Shown: positions 25,894 to 33,367 of the stretch, one piece after another
Layout of the letters: each line of letters opens with the position of its first letter
Numbering within the stretch: the stretch's first letter is position 1
Source of the DNA: Elusimicrobiota bacterium
GTDB lineage: Bacteria; Elusimicrobiota; Elusimicrobia; Elusimicrobiales; UBA9959
Direction of reading: 5' to 3'
NCBI GenBank assembly: GCA_016234365.1
Contig: JACRER010000033.1
Location: 1 to 48,195, forward strand
Length of the DNA: 48,195 bases
The notes under the pieces: generated by a model
Database searches by the model: none
What the model saw: the letters and a program-made list of their open reading frames with translations, nothing else
What the model was told of the DNA's origin: nothing
Position numbers and translations under genes: made by a program

Positions 25894-26590
25894 CGGCGGA
25901 GTGGACGGCTACGGCGCCGGGGAAGAGGGTGAAGTGGGAGGCGCGGGAGAAGCCGGCTTCAAGGAGCAGCGCGTCGAGATCGGCGGCGGAGTACCAGGTG
26001 AGGATGGTGTTTTTGAGGAAACCGTACTGGGCGCTGCTTTTTGGGGATATCAGGTTGAGGAGCCCGATCGTGCCGCGCACGTAAAGGCCCATGCCGGACC
26101 TCAGGACGGGGTTTTGCGGCCGGGTGGTCTCCAGGTTAAGGAAGAGGCCTCCGGGCTTTAGCACGCGGCGGAACTCGCGCAGCGCCGCCAGCAGTTTTTG
26201 CCGGTCGAGGTTTAGGTTGCGCGTGGCGAAAGAGATGGTGACCAGGTCGAAGTGCGCGTCGGGGAAGGGCAGTTCTTTGGCTTCCGCCTGCGCGAAGACC
26301 GCGCCGGGCAGGCGCGCGCGCGCTTTTGAAAGCATGGCCTGGCTGAGGTCCGCCCCGGTGAGGGCGAGGCCGGGGCCGAAAACGTTTTTAAGCGCCAGCG
26401 TGAAGTCGCCGGTGCCGCAGCAGACGTCGAGCGCGGAAGCGGCGCCCGGCGCCGAGGCGAGGGCTTCTTTGGCGGCCCGGCGCCGCCAGTAGCGGTCCAG
26501 GCCCAGGGTGAGCAGGGAGTTTACGAACCCGTAAAAAAGATAAATGCCGTCATAAAACCCGGCTATCGCCAGCTCTGTTTTAGACGGCAT
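25886..26590 (-). CDS. Demethylmenaquinone/ubiquinone C-methyltransferase family
   Basis: This 234-aa SAM-dependent methyltransferase has motif I LDVCCGTGDFTLAL and GADLSQAMLSKA. ELPFPDAHFDLVTISFATRN and RRVLKPGGLFLNLE are the blocks of the UbiE/MenG family, which methylates the quinone ring in the last steps of menaquinone or ubiquinone synthesis. In most members motif II reads SFGLRN; here it is SFATRN. No other quinone genes are in the window. It follows a 57-aa gene by 25 nt on the same strand and is likely in the same transcript. Confidence 0.85.
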   Translation of the reverse strand: MPSKTELAIAGFYDGIYLFYGFVNSLLTLGLDRYWRRRAAKEALASAPGAASALDVCCGTGDFTLALKNVFGPGLALTGADLSQAMLSKARARLPGAVFAQAEAKELPFPDAHFDLVTISFATRNLNLDRQKLLAALREFRRVLKPGGLFLNLETTRPQNPVLRSGMGLYVRGTIGLLNLISPKSSAQYGFLKNTILTWYSAADLDALLLEAGFSRASHFTLFPGAVAVHSAVK

Positions 26591-26615
26591 TTATCCGCAG
26601 GAGAAAAACTAAAAA

Positions 26616-26789
26616 CTACTTTTTCTCTTCTTTGTTGTCGTTCTCGGCCACGAACTTCTTGATCTCTTCGAAGCCCTCGATGATGAGGCGGGCTTTGGAG
26701 AGGCCGAAGGAGAACGGGTATTTATCGTTCTCGTTCCTCTTGAGTATGAGGACGGGCTGGCCTTTATATTCGGTTCTTTCTACGATCAT
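26616..26789 (-). CDS. 57-aa conserved-looking small protein
   Basis: I cannot name the family with confidence. The product begins MIVERTEYKGQPVLILKRNE, then DKYPFSFGLSKARLIIEGF and a Lys/Glu-rich helical tail. The beta-strand/helix pattern recalls short PC4-like or similar nucleic-acid-binding proteins, but this is weak. It has a strong ribosome binding site (GGAGGAATAACT) and a clear promoter (26827-26855), which makes it a real gene. It is upstream of the methyltransferase gene. Confidence 0.75.
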   Translation of the reverse strand: MIVERTEYKGQPVLILKRNENDKYPFSFGLSKARLIIEGFEEIKKFVAENDNKEEKK

Positions 26790-26826
26790 AGTTATTCCTC
26801 CGCTGCAACAGCGTGTTTAAGCCCAA

Positions 26827-26855
26827 ATTCTATCACAAATAATTAAATATTTCAA
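26827..26855 (-). promoter_or_regulatory. Sigma-70 promoter for the 57-aa gene and methyltransferase
   Basis: On the minus strand, TTGAAA (26855-26850), a 17-nt spacer and TAGAAT (26832-26827). It lies in a marked AT-rich island (26820-26885). Confidence 0.8.
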
Positions 26856-26937
26856 TAATAATAATTTTATTACTTATTTTAATCGCGCGGGGCGGGGCCG
26901 GTTGCGGGCCCCGGGAAATATATTGTAAATTCGGGTG

Positions 26938-27429
26938 ATGGAGAAAAAAGAGCTTCTGAGGACGCTGCTGGTAAAGGCAATTAAGACCCTGGTGGTCTTA
27001 TTCACCCTGTTCGCCATGGGCTGGTTCGTGGAACAGCTGCCGTTCGCGCGGGCGCTGCCGTTCTTCAGCCAGAAGCTGCCGGTAAGCGCGCTGCTCAATT
27101 CCGTGGTGGGGCTGCTGGCCGTGGCGGCGTTCGTGAAGTTCGGTTCCGAGGCCGGGCCTTCGGTGGCGGGGCTGCTGGATTTTGTGCCGAAGGCGGGGGA
27201 GATCTTCGGCAACCTGGTGAAGATAGCGGCGCTGCTGTTCTCCTACTACGCGTTCCAGGCGCCAATTTTCCCGTTCATCGATAATTTCGAATGGATCTAC
27301 CAGTCGTTCTTCCTGGCGTTCACGCTGTTCTTCCTGGTGCGGGCCGGGCTGCTGGTGTACGGCGCCAGCGAAGAGCTCAGCCGCTACCTCCTCTCCATCA
27401 TCAATCCGCCGTCGAAACCGCAGAACTAA
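26938..27429 (+). CDS. Four-helix integral membrane protein, unknown
   Basis: No family is recognised. The 163-aa product has four hydrophobic helices at about 8-30, 48-67, 85-103 and 115-138, with short charged ends and a polar tail (NPPSKPQN). The start at 26938 is one codon after an in-frame GTG. No clear ribosome binding site is seen; TGTAAAT lies about 9 nt upstream and may be a -10 element. It is divergent from the 57-aa gene across an AT-rich gap. Confidence 0.7.
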   Translation: MEKKELLRTLLVKAIKTLVVLFTLFAMGWFVEQLPFARALPFFSQKLPVSALLNSVVGLLAVAAFVKFGSEAGPSVAGLLDFVPKAGEIFGNLVKIAALLFSYYAFQAPIFPFIDNFEWIYQSFFLAFTLFFLVRAGLLVYGASEELSRYLLSIINPPSKPQN

Positions 27430-27438
27430 ATAGAAACG

Positions 27439-27612
27439 CCGCCCGGCCGAATAACTGGAGCGGGTGGCGAGGGTTTGGCCGAGGCGGGCGCTCGCGCAGG
27501 GCGAGGCTTACGCAAGCGCCGAGCCCGAGCGGCAGCGCGGCCACGGTGTGGCCGATAGCGTGCCCGACGAGGTAAACCCTCGACAGGACCCGCGCACTTG
27601 CAGGCCGGGCGG
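27439..27612. ncRNA. Candidate structured RNA between convergent genes
   Basis: Nested complementary blocks are seen: CCGCCCGGCC (27439-27448) with GGCCGGGCGG (27603-27612), CGGGT (27461-27465) with ACCCG (27588-27592), and CGAGGGTTT (27468-27476) with AAACCCTCG (27574-27582). Inside lie further stems, such as CGGCCAC/GTGGCCG with a GGT loop and GCTT/AAGC with an ACGC loop. No good ORF explains the stretch. The strand is unknown because both are self-complementary. It does not carry the conserved blocks of RNase P, tmRNA or SRP RNA that I know. Confidence 0.5.
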
Positions 27613-27624
27613 AATAGGTGCGTG

Positions 27625-28578
27625 TTAGAGCGGGACGGCGGAGGAGCGCAGGGAGGCGGAGTAGTAGGCGTTCTTCATGAGCCTGACGCAGTAGCGGGCG
27701 TTGCGCAGCGACGAGCCCGCCGGCAGTTCCTTCTTTATTTCTCTCACGAAATCGGAAAGTTCGGCGGCCACCAGCTCCGGGCGCAGGCTTGCGCCGGCCA
27801 GGCCGTCGCGCATTTTAAGCGTTTCCGGGGGCAGGCCTTTTACGTCGAGCCGCAGCACGTCGCCGTCCAGTTCCAGGCGGCCTTTGGGCCCGGCCGCGCA
27901 GACGCGGATGTGCGGGCTATGCGCGCCGCCGGCCAGGCTGGCCGAGCCGTCCGCTTCGGGGAAATGCACCAGGAAGGAGGCGCGAGAGTCGGCCGGGGGG
28001 GCGCCCTTTTGCGGTTCAGGGGAGAGCCGCGCGGTAAGGCCCGCGGGCGCGCGGCGCACGGCCGCGAGCAAGATGGCGAAAGCCTGCCACCCGTCGGCGG
28101 CGGTCACCCCGCCCGCGGGCGGGGTGCCTTCGCGCAGTATCCGGGCCTCGGCCAGGAACAGGTCCCCCAGCAGCCCGCCGGTAAAAGTTTTTTCCAGGGC
28201 GGTCCAGGCGGAGGTGCGCTCCCACGGCTGCAAAACTCCAAAGGCGAGATCCCTTGCCGCGGCTTCCGCGAGCAGCTTTTCGAATTCGGTAGCGGAGGAG
28301 CAGAACGGCGGTTCGCAGATGACGTGCAGCCGGTTCTCTATGGCGTGCAGAGCCGTCTTGAACCGCGCCGCCGCCGGACCGGTCACCAGGGCCAGTTCCA
28401 GTTTTTCCTCTTTTGAGAATAACGCCCCCGCGTCGGGGTAGGTCTTTGCTCCGGGGGGGGAGCCGGCGCCCGCCCCCGGCCCCCCGCAGGCGCAGGCAAG
28501 GTCCAGCCCGGCCGCCTTAAAGGCGGCGGGGAAAAGCGCCGGAGCTTCCGGCCCGAAACCAAGCAGGGCAGCGCGCAT
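27625..28578 (-). CDS. Gfo/Idh/MocA-family oxidoreductase-like protein
   Basis: The 317-aa product has an N-terminal Rossmann-like start (MRAALLGFGPEAPALFPAAF), a diverged GxGxxG in which the last Gly is lost. ALVTGPAAARFKTALHAIEN leads into HVICEPPFCSSATEFEKLL, matching the family block with CEKP, but the catalytic Lys is replaced by Pro (CEPP). The C-terminal part is beta-rich. With both the nucleotide loop and the EKP Lys altered, it may no longer be a redox enzyme. An upstream extension of the frame is rejected because it crosses the pil promoter region. Confidence 0.75.
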   Translation of the reverse strand: MRAALLGFGPEAPALFPAAFKAAGLDLACACGGPGAGAGSPPGAKTYPDAGALFSKEEKLELALVTGPAAARFKTALHAIENRLHVICEPPFCSSATEFEKLLAEAAARDLAFGVLQPWERTSAWTALEKTFTGGLLGDLFLAEARILREGTPPAGGVTAADGWQAFAILLAAVRRAPAGLTARLSPEPQKGAPPADSRASFLVHFPEADGSASLAGGAHSPHIRVCAAGPKGRLELDGDVLRLDVKGLPPETLKMRDGLAGASLRPELVAAELSDFVREIKKELPAGSSLRNARYCVRLMKNAYYSASLRSSAVPL

Positions 28579-28643
28579 GCCGATATTTAACCAAATATCC
28601 GGCCCTGGGAAAACCGGCCCGATTATGATATTTGCGGAATTCG

Positions 28644-28675
28644 TTGACTTGTAACAATTATTTAATATAATTGTT
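28644..28675 (+). promoter_or_regulatory. pil operon promoter with a palindromic operator
   Basis: TTGACT (28644-28649), a 16-nt spacer and a perfect TATAAT (28666-28671). A palindrome AACAATTAT-N5-ATAATTGTT (28653-28675) covers the spacer and the -10, so a repressor bound there would block the promoter. A second TATAAT follows at 28677-28682 without a good -35. Confidence 0.7.
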
Positions 28676-28738
28676 CTATAATGGAGTTGTGCGTTAGGCT
28701 GTTGGATCGGGGTCGGTACGGAGGGCTTTAAAAACCGG

Positions 28739-29848
28739 ATGCTTTCAAACCTGGCGAAAATGATGTTCCCGCCCAAAGATGTCATCGGCATCGACATCGG
28801 GAACTATGCCGTGAAGATAATCTGCTTCACGGAAGAGAAGAAGACGCTTAAGCTCAAGGACTGGGGCTACATTCCCCTGTCGATAAAGGCCGACACTCCG
28901 CCCGAAGAGAAAAAGGCCATAATCTCCCAGGAGATAAAGACCTACCTGAAGAAGAAGAGCATCCAGGCCCGCTATGCCGCCGCCTCCATTTCCGGCAACG
29001 CCGTTATAGTGCGCTACGTAAAACTCCCCAAACTTTCCAAAAAAGAACTTGCCCTCACCATAAACGTCGAGGCCGAGCCGTTCATTCCGTTCGACATCAA
29101 GGACGTCAATCTTACCTACGCCATCCTCAACGACACCTCCGCCGACGGCGAGCCCAAGATGGACACCGTGCTGGTGGCCGCCAAGCGCGAGGCCGTGCAG
29201 GATAAGATAGACATCATCACCGACGCCGGCCTCGAGCCCCTCATCATCGACGTGGACTCGTTCGCGCTGGAGACCCTTTATAACCAGCTGATGCCTAAAG
29301 GCGACAATAGTTCCGTGCTGCTGCTTAACATAGGGCAGAAGGTCACCAACCTGTCCATAGTTTCCCAGGGCGTCACCCGCGTCGTGCGCGATATCTTCAT
29401 CGCGGGAGCCACTTTCGACAAAGCCATCGGGAAAGCGCTCAAGTCCGACCCCGCCGCCGCCGACGCCGCTAAAAAGAACCGCGGCGTGCTCGTTTCTGAC
29501 GAGGATAAGGCCGCCGCCATCGAGGCCTTCGACAAGGAAGGAATAGCCGTGTCCAAGGCGGCTTCCGGCGTGCTGAAAGACCTTTATACCGAGGTCTCGC
29601 GCTCCATAGACTTCTACCTGTCGCAGGGCGTGGACCATTCCATTTCCCGGATCATACTCTCCGGCGGCATGTCCAACCTGGGGAATATTTCCAGGTTCCT
29701 GGCCGCCGAGTTCAAGGTGCCGGTAGAGGTGGCCAACCCCCTGGCCTTCCTGGAAGAAGCGCCTAAAAATATGCCCAAGGACGTGCTGCCGGCGCTGGCT
29801 GTTGCCACCGGGCTGGCGCTGCGCAAGCTTAAGGATTGGGAAGAATGA
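28739..29848 (+). CDS. pilM: Type IV pilus inner-membrane platform protein PilM
   Basis: This 369-aa actin-like protein binds ATP and the N-terminus of PilN on the cytoplasmic side. IGIDIGNYAVKII is the phosphate-1 motif, VLLLNIGQKVTNLSIV the second, and IILSGGMSNLGNI the adenosine motif. KLPKLSKKELALTINVEAE is typical of PilM. The first ATG is used; ATGs at residues 8 and 9 are alternatives. Its stop overlaps pilN (ATGA). Confidence 0.95.
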   Translation: MLSNLAKMMFPPKDVIGIDIGNYAVKIICFTEEKKTLKLKDWGYIPLSIKADTPPEEKKAIISQEIKTYLKKKSIQARYAAASISGNAVIVRYVKLPKLSKKELALTINVEAEPFIPFDIKDVNLTYAILNDTSADGEPKMDTVLVAAKREAVQDKIDIITDAGLEPLIIDVDSFALETLYNQLMPKGDNSSVLLLNIGQKVTNLSIVSQGVTRVVRDIFIAGATFDKAIGKALKSDPAAADAAKKNRGVLVSDEDKAAAIEAFDKEGIAVSKAASGVLKDLYTEVSRSIDFYLSQGVDHSISRIILSGGMSNLGNISRFLAAEFKVPVEVANPLAFLEEAPKNMPKDVLPALAVATGLALRKLKDWEE

Positions 29849-30393
29849 TCAAGATAAACCTCATTCCCCCCGAATACATAGAACGGATAAACCGCAAGGC
29901 CGTTATCGCCAAGGCCGTGCTGGCCGCCGTGGTGGTGGTGGCGAGCGTGGCGCTGGTCTCGGCGTGGCACTTCACCCGCTCCGCCACGCTGGAATCCACC
30001 CTGGTCAAGCGCCAGGCCGAGCTGAAGGTGCTGCAGAAGGACGTGGACCAGGTAAAGGACATCGAGGCCCAGATCGCCGAGGTGCAGCGCTACCTGGACT
30101 CCATCAACAGCATCAACAAGGGCCGCTTTATCTACACGCACCTCCTGCAGGACATCACCAGCGACCTGCCGGCCACCATCTGGTTCACAGGCATGAACAC
30201 CACGCTCAGCGGCGGCAGCGTAAAGGTGGATCTGTCGGTCAATTCAAATTCCGCCTACGACCTGGCCTACTGGATCAACTCGCTGGAGACGGCCGGGTAT
30301 TACTCCGAGGTCGGGGTCGGCGGCATCGCCGTGACGGAGACCGAGAATGGCAAGCGTTTCACGGCCCCCATAACCATGCGCTACACCAGGTGA
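29845..30393 (+). CDS. pilN: Type IV pilus assembly protein PilN
   Basis: The 182-aa product begins MIKINLIPPEYIER, carrying the INLIP motif that docks into PilM. One membrane helix (about 20-41) and a periplasmic coiled coil follow, then a ferredoxin-like domain with ITSDLPATIWFTGMN. The start is chosen for the ATGA overlap with pilM. Confidence 0.93.
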   Translation: MIKINLIPPEYIERINRKAVIAKAVLAAVVVVASVALVSAWHFTRSATLESTLVKRQAELKVLQKDVDQVKDIEAQIAEVQRYLDSINSINKGRFIYTHLLQDITSDLPATIWFTGMNTTLSGGSVKVDLSVNSNSAYDLAYWINSLETAGYYSEVGVGGIAVTETENGKRFTAPITMRYTR

Positions 30394-30396
30394 ACC

Positions 30397-30948
30397 ATGG
30401 ATAAAATACAACTTACGAAAGAGCAGATGGGCCAGCTGGCAGCCGGACTGTTGTTCGGCGGCCTTTTCATCTACGCCTACCTGTTCTACTTCTGGCTGCC
30501 TACCGCAAAGAAGATAGAGGATAACACCAAGAAGGTCGCCTCCATAGAATCCGATATCAACAAGGCCAAAATGCAGAAGGCCAAGTACAAGGACCTGGAG
30601 GCCAAGCTTGCCAGCCTGCGCGAGGAGAAGGAAGCGGCGCAGAAGAAGCTCCCCCGCGAGCGCAAGCTGCCCGACCTGCTGCGCACCATAACCACGCTCA
30701 GCAAAAAATACAAGGTGGACGTCCAGGCCATCACCCCTTCCGGCTCGGCGCCGGTGGAATACTTTACCCGCGTATCGTATATACTCAGCGTCTCCGGCAA
30801 CTACAACGATATCGGCCGGTTCCTTACCGCGCTGGGCATGGAAGAGCGCATAATGACTTCCGAGAACCTTGTCATAAGCTACTCCGGGTCGGAGGCGTTC
30901 TCTTCCCGCGCCCAGTTCACCCTGGTGGCGTACCAGTACAACGGCTGA
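30397..30948 (+). CDS. pilO: Type IV pilus assembly protein PilO
   Basis: The 183-aa product has a membrane helix at about 13-30, then a coiled coil rich in Lys and Glu, then a globular domain with PDLLRTITTLSKKYKVDV, YFTRVSYILSVSGNYNDIG and RFLTALG, typical of PilO. It pairs with PilN in the periplasmic alignment complex. Confidence 0.93.
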   Translation: MDKIQLTKEQMGQLAAGLLFGGLFIYAYLFYFWLPTAKKIEDNTKKVASIESDINKAKMQKAKYKDLEAKLASLREEKEAAQKKLPRERKLPDLLRTITTLSKKYKVDVQAITPSGSAPVEYFTRVSYILSVSGNYNDIGRFLTALGMEERIMTSENLVISYSGSEAFSSRAQFTLVAYQYNG

Positions 30949-30955
30949 GCATAAT

Positions 30956-31417
30956 ATGAACCTGATCTTAACGGCCCTGTTGCTTTCCTTCGCGGCCCCC
31001 GCGCCGGCCCAGGTCTTTGTTTCTACCCCGGCGGCCACGGTGGACCAGCTTTATAAGCCGGTGAACTTGCGGGACCCGCTCCTGCCGGCCACGGTCTTCG
31101 GGGACCAGAAAGCCCCGTCCTCCGCCCCGAAACAGGAGCAGGCGGCCGGTCCGGCCGCGGCCGCTCCCGCGGTGGCGAAAGGCTCTTTTACGGTCTACGG
31201 CCTTGTTCTTACCGGCGTACTGGAAGACGCTTCCGGCCGCCAGGCCCTCCTCAGGGACCAGGCCACCGGCCTGCTCTATATGCTGAAGGCCGGCCGCCTG
31301 CTGGATTCCAAAAAAAAGGCCGTGCCGGGCGTCTCCGGAGTTGTAAAAGGCAAACAGGTCATCCTCATGACCGAGGACAAAAAGGTCCACCAGCTTAACC
31401 TGCGCGAGAAGGAATGA
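30956..31417 (+). CDS. pilP: Type IV pilus assembly protein PilP-like
   Basis: The 153-aa product has a short signal-like N-terminus (ILTALLLSFAAPAPAQ) but no lipobox Cys, although many PilP are lipoproteins. VNLRDPLLPATVF recalls the RDPF motif, and the C-terminal domain (YGLVLTGVLEDASGRQALL) forms the beta-sandwich that binds PilQ. The call rests on weak similarity plus its place between pilO and pilQ. Confidence 0.8.
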   Translation: MNLILTALLLSFAAPAPAQVFVSTPAATVDQLYKPVNLRDPLLPATVFGDQKAPSSAPKQEQAAGPAAAAPAVAKGSFTVYGLVLTGVLEDASGRQALLRDQATGLLYMLKAGRLLDSKKKAVPGVSGVVKGKQVILMTEDKKVHQLNLREKE

Positions 31418-31428
31418 CGAGGTAAATA

Positions 31429-33306
31429 ATGAAAAAACTTATCACTCTGGCCGTCGCGGCTATTTTCTGCGCACAGAACGTCCTCGTGGCTTACGCCTTA
31501 GAGGCCGCCACGGTGAAATCGGTGCGCGTCTCCGCCGACAGCGTCTACGTGGCTACGGACCGCCCGGTAGAATACAAGGCTTTTACGATGGACAATCCGC
31601 CCAAGCTGGTCCTCGAGCTCCTGGACTCGCGCATGAAGACGCTGCAGGAGATCCCCGTGAACGGCGGCGCGCTGCGCCGCGTGCGCACCGGCCAGTTCAA
31701 GTCCAGCCCGGCCAGCGTTTCCCGCGTAGTGATGGAACTTTCCCAGAAGACCGCCTACGAAATAACCCGCAAGGGCAACGAGCTGATAGTCATGCTGGGC
31801 GCCCGCCCCGCGGCCGTTAAGGCCCCCATGGTCAAGGATACCCCGGCGGAACCGGCGCAGCCGGCGGCGGTGCCCGTGATAGCTCCGGAGCCTAAGACGC
31901 CCGAAGCGCCCATAATGATGACCCTGGAGGCGGCCCCGGCGAAAGCCGCGGACATGACCCCTCCCGTCGTTTCCAAAAAAAGTTCTTTTACGGCTTCCGC
32001 CAAGAACATCGTGGACAACCTTCCCCGCGAGCCGATAACGCTGGATTACAACGAAGCCGACATCCGCGAAGTGCTGGATATGATGGGGGCCAAGGCCGGC
32101 ATCAACATGATCTACGGCGAAGACGTGGCCGGCACGCTCACCATCAGCCTCAGCAAGGTGCCGTTCGACGAAGCTTTTAAGACCATCCTCAATGTGAAAG
32201 GTCTTGCCGCGCAGCAGGCCGGCGACAACATCCTGCGCATCGCGGCCCCCGCGACTTTCATGGCCGAACAGAAAAAAGCCATGCTGCAGACGCGCGTTTT
32301 CTTTCTTAACTACGCCAGGGCCGTGGACGTGAAGATACAGGTGGACGCGGTGGCTACCGCGGAAAGCCGCAAGGCCAACTGCAACGCCGACGACGGCAAC
32401 AACGCTCTGATAGTCACCGATACCCCGATAGGCCTGGACGCCACGGCGCGTCTTATCCGCAGCCTGGACCGCGTGCCCAAGCAGGTGCTCATAGAGGCCA
32501 AACTGGTGGAAGTGTCGCTGGATAATTCGCTGGACTACGGTATAAGCTGGTCCGCCTACGGAGAGCAGAAGGGCAATTATTTCGGCATGGGCGACGCCAG
32601 CAACAAGGTGACGATGGGCGGCAGCAGGCCCGGTCTCCAAACGCCCAATTCCAGCGCTTCCGGAAATAATCCTACGACCATCAGCCCTCCGCTTGGGGCC
32701 GCAGCCGGCGGCACCGGCGTTAACCTGCCAGCCAACGTGGTTTACGGCGCTTTTCGCCTGGGCAAAGTGGCTTCCAGTTACATGTTCGACGCCGTGATTA
32801 CCGCCGCTGCCAAAAAAGGCAAGGCCAAGGTGCTCAGTGATCCCAAGGTGGCCACTCTTAATAACAAAGAGGCCAACATAAATATCACCACGCAGATCCC
32901 GTACACCACCACGGAGGTTTCCGCAAGCAACCCCCCGGTGTCCACCACCAAGGTGACCTACCTGACCACGGGCATCGTGCTGAAGGTGACCCCCACCATA
33001 AATTCCGACGGGCGCATCTCCATGAAGATCAACCCGTCCATCAGCCAGCCTTCGCCTACCATAGTGCCGGTGGCCGGCGGCGCGCCCGGCATAGACACCC
33101 GGTCGGCGGACACCAGCGTGATAGTCCGCAACGGCGAGACCATAGTCATCGGCGGCCTGATCTCGGACACGCAGTCCGAGGCCATCTTCAAGGTGCCGAT
33201 ACTGGGCGATATCCCGATACTAGGCTATCTCTTCAAGAAGAAGTCGATGACCCGCACCAGGATGGAACTGCTCATCTTCGTGACCCCGAGGATCCTGGAA
33301 GACTAA
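31429..33306 (+). CDS. pilQ: Type IV pilus secretin PilQ
   Basis: The 625-aa product has a signal peptide (to about 24), an AMIN domain (about 27-120: VKSVRVSADSVYVATDRPV) and a Pro/Ala linker (about 130-190). The secretin N0/STN domain starts at about 197 (ITLDYNEADIREVLDMMGAK), followed by an N1 domain (VLIEAKLVEVS). The secretin pore region carries VLSDPKVATLNN, TTQIPY, and GETIVIGGLISD near the end, closing with TRMELLIFVTPRIL. A Gly/Ser/Asn-rich insert lies at about 405-430. It forms the outer-membrane channel for the pilus and closes the pilMNOPQ operon. Confidence 0.96.
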   Translation: MKKLITLAVAAIFCAQNVLVAYALEAATVKSVRVSADSVYVATDRPVEYKAFTMDNPPKLVLELLDSRMKTLQEIPVNGGALRRVRTGQFKSSPASVSRVVMELSQKTAYEITRKGNELIVMLGARPAAVKAPMVKDTPAEPAQPAAVPVIAPEPKTPEAPIMMTLEAAPAKAADMTPPVVSKKSSFTASAKNIVDNLPREPITLDYNEADIREVLDMMGAKAGINMIYGEDVAGTLTISLSKVPFDEAFKTILNVKGLAAQQAGDNILRIAAPATFMAEQKKAMLQTRVFFLNYARAVDVKIQVDAVATAESRKANCNADDGNNALIVTDTPIGLDATARLIRSLDRVPKQVLIEAKLVEVSLDNSLDYGISWSAYGEQKGNYFGMGDASNKVTMGGSRPGLQTPNSSASGNNPTTISPPLGAAAGGTGVNLPANVVYGAFRLGKVASSYMFDAVITAAAKKGKAKVLSDPKVATLNNKEANINITTQIPYTTTEVSASNPPVSTTKVTYLTTGIVLKVTPTINSDGRISMKINPSISQPSPTIVPVAGGAPGIDTRSADTSVIVRNGETIVIGGLISDTQSEAIFKVPILGDIPILGYLFKKKSMTRTRMELLIFVTPRILED

Positions 33307-33326
33307 CTGGCGTTGGCGCCGTACCG

Positions 33327-33362
33327 CAGGGACCTGGGTTAACCCCCGGTCCCTGTTTTTTT
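33327..33362 (+). terminator. Terminator after pilQ
   Basis: CAGGGACC (33327-33334) and GGTCCCTG (33348-33355) enclose a loop that itself pairs GGGTT with AACCC. A run of seven T follows. Confidence 0.9.
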
Positions 33363-33367
33363 AAAAC

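Noticed and set aside
27439-27612. RNase P RNA, tmRNA or SRP RNA
   Set aside because: None of the conserved blocks I know for these RNAs is present on either strand.
28579-28797. N-terminal extension of the Gfo/Idh/MocA-like gene
   Set aside because: It runs antisense through the pil promoter and the pilM start, and the Rossmann fold begins at 28578.
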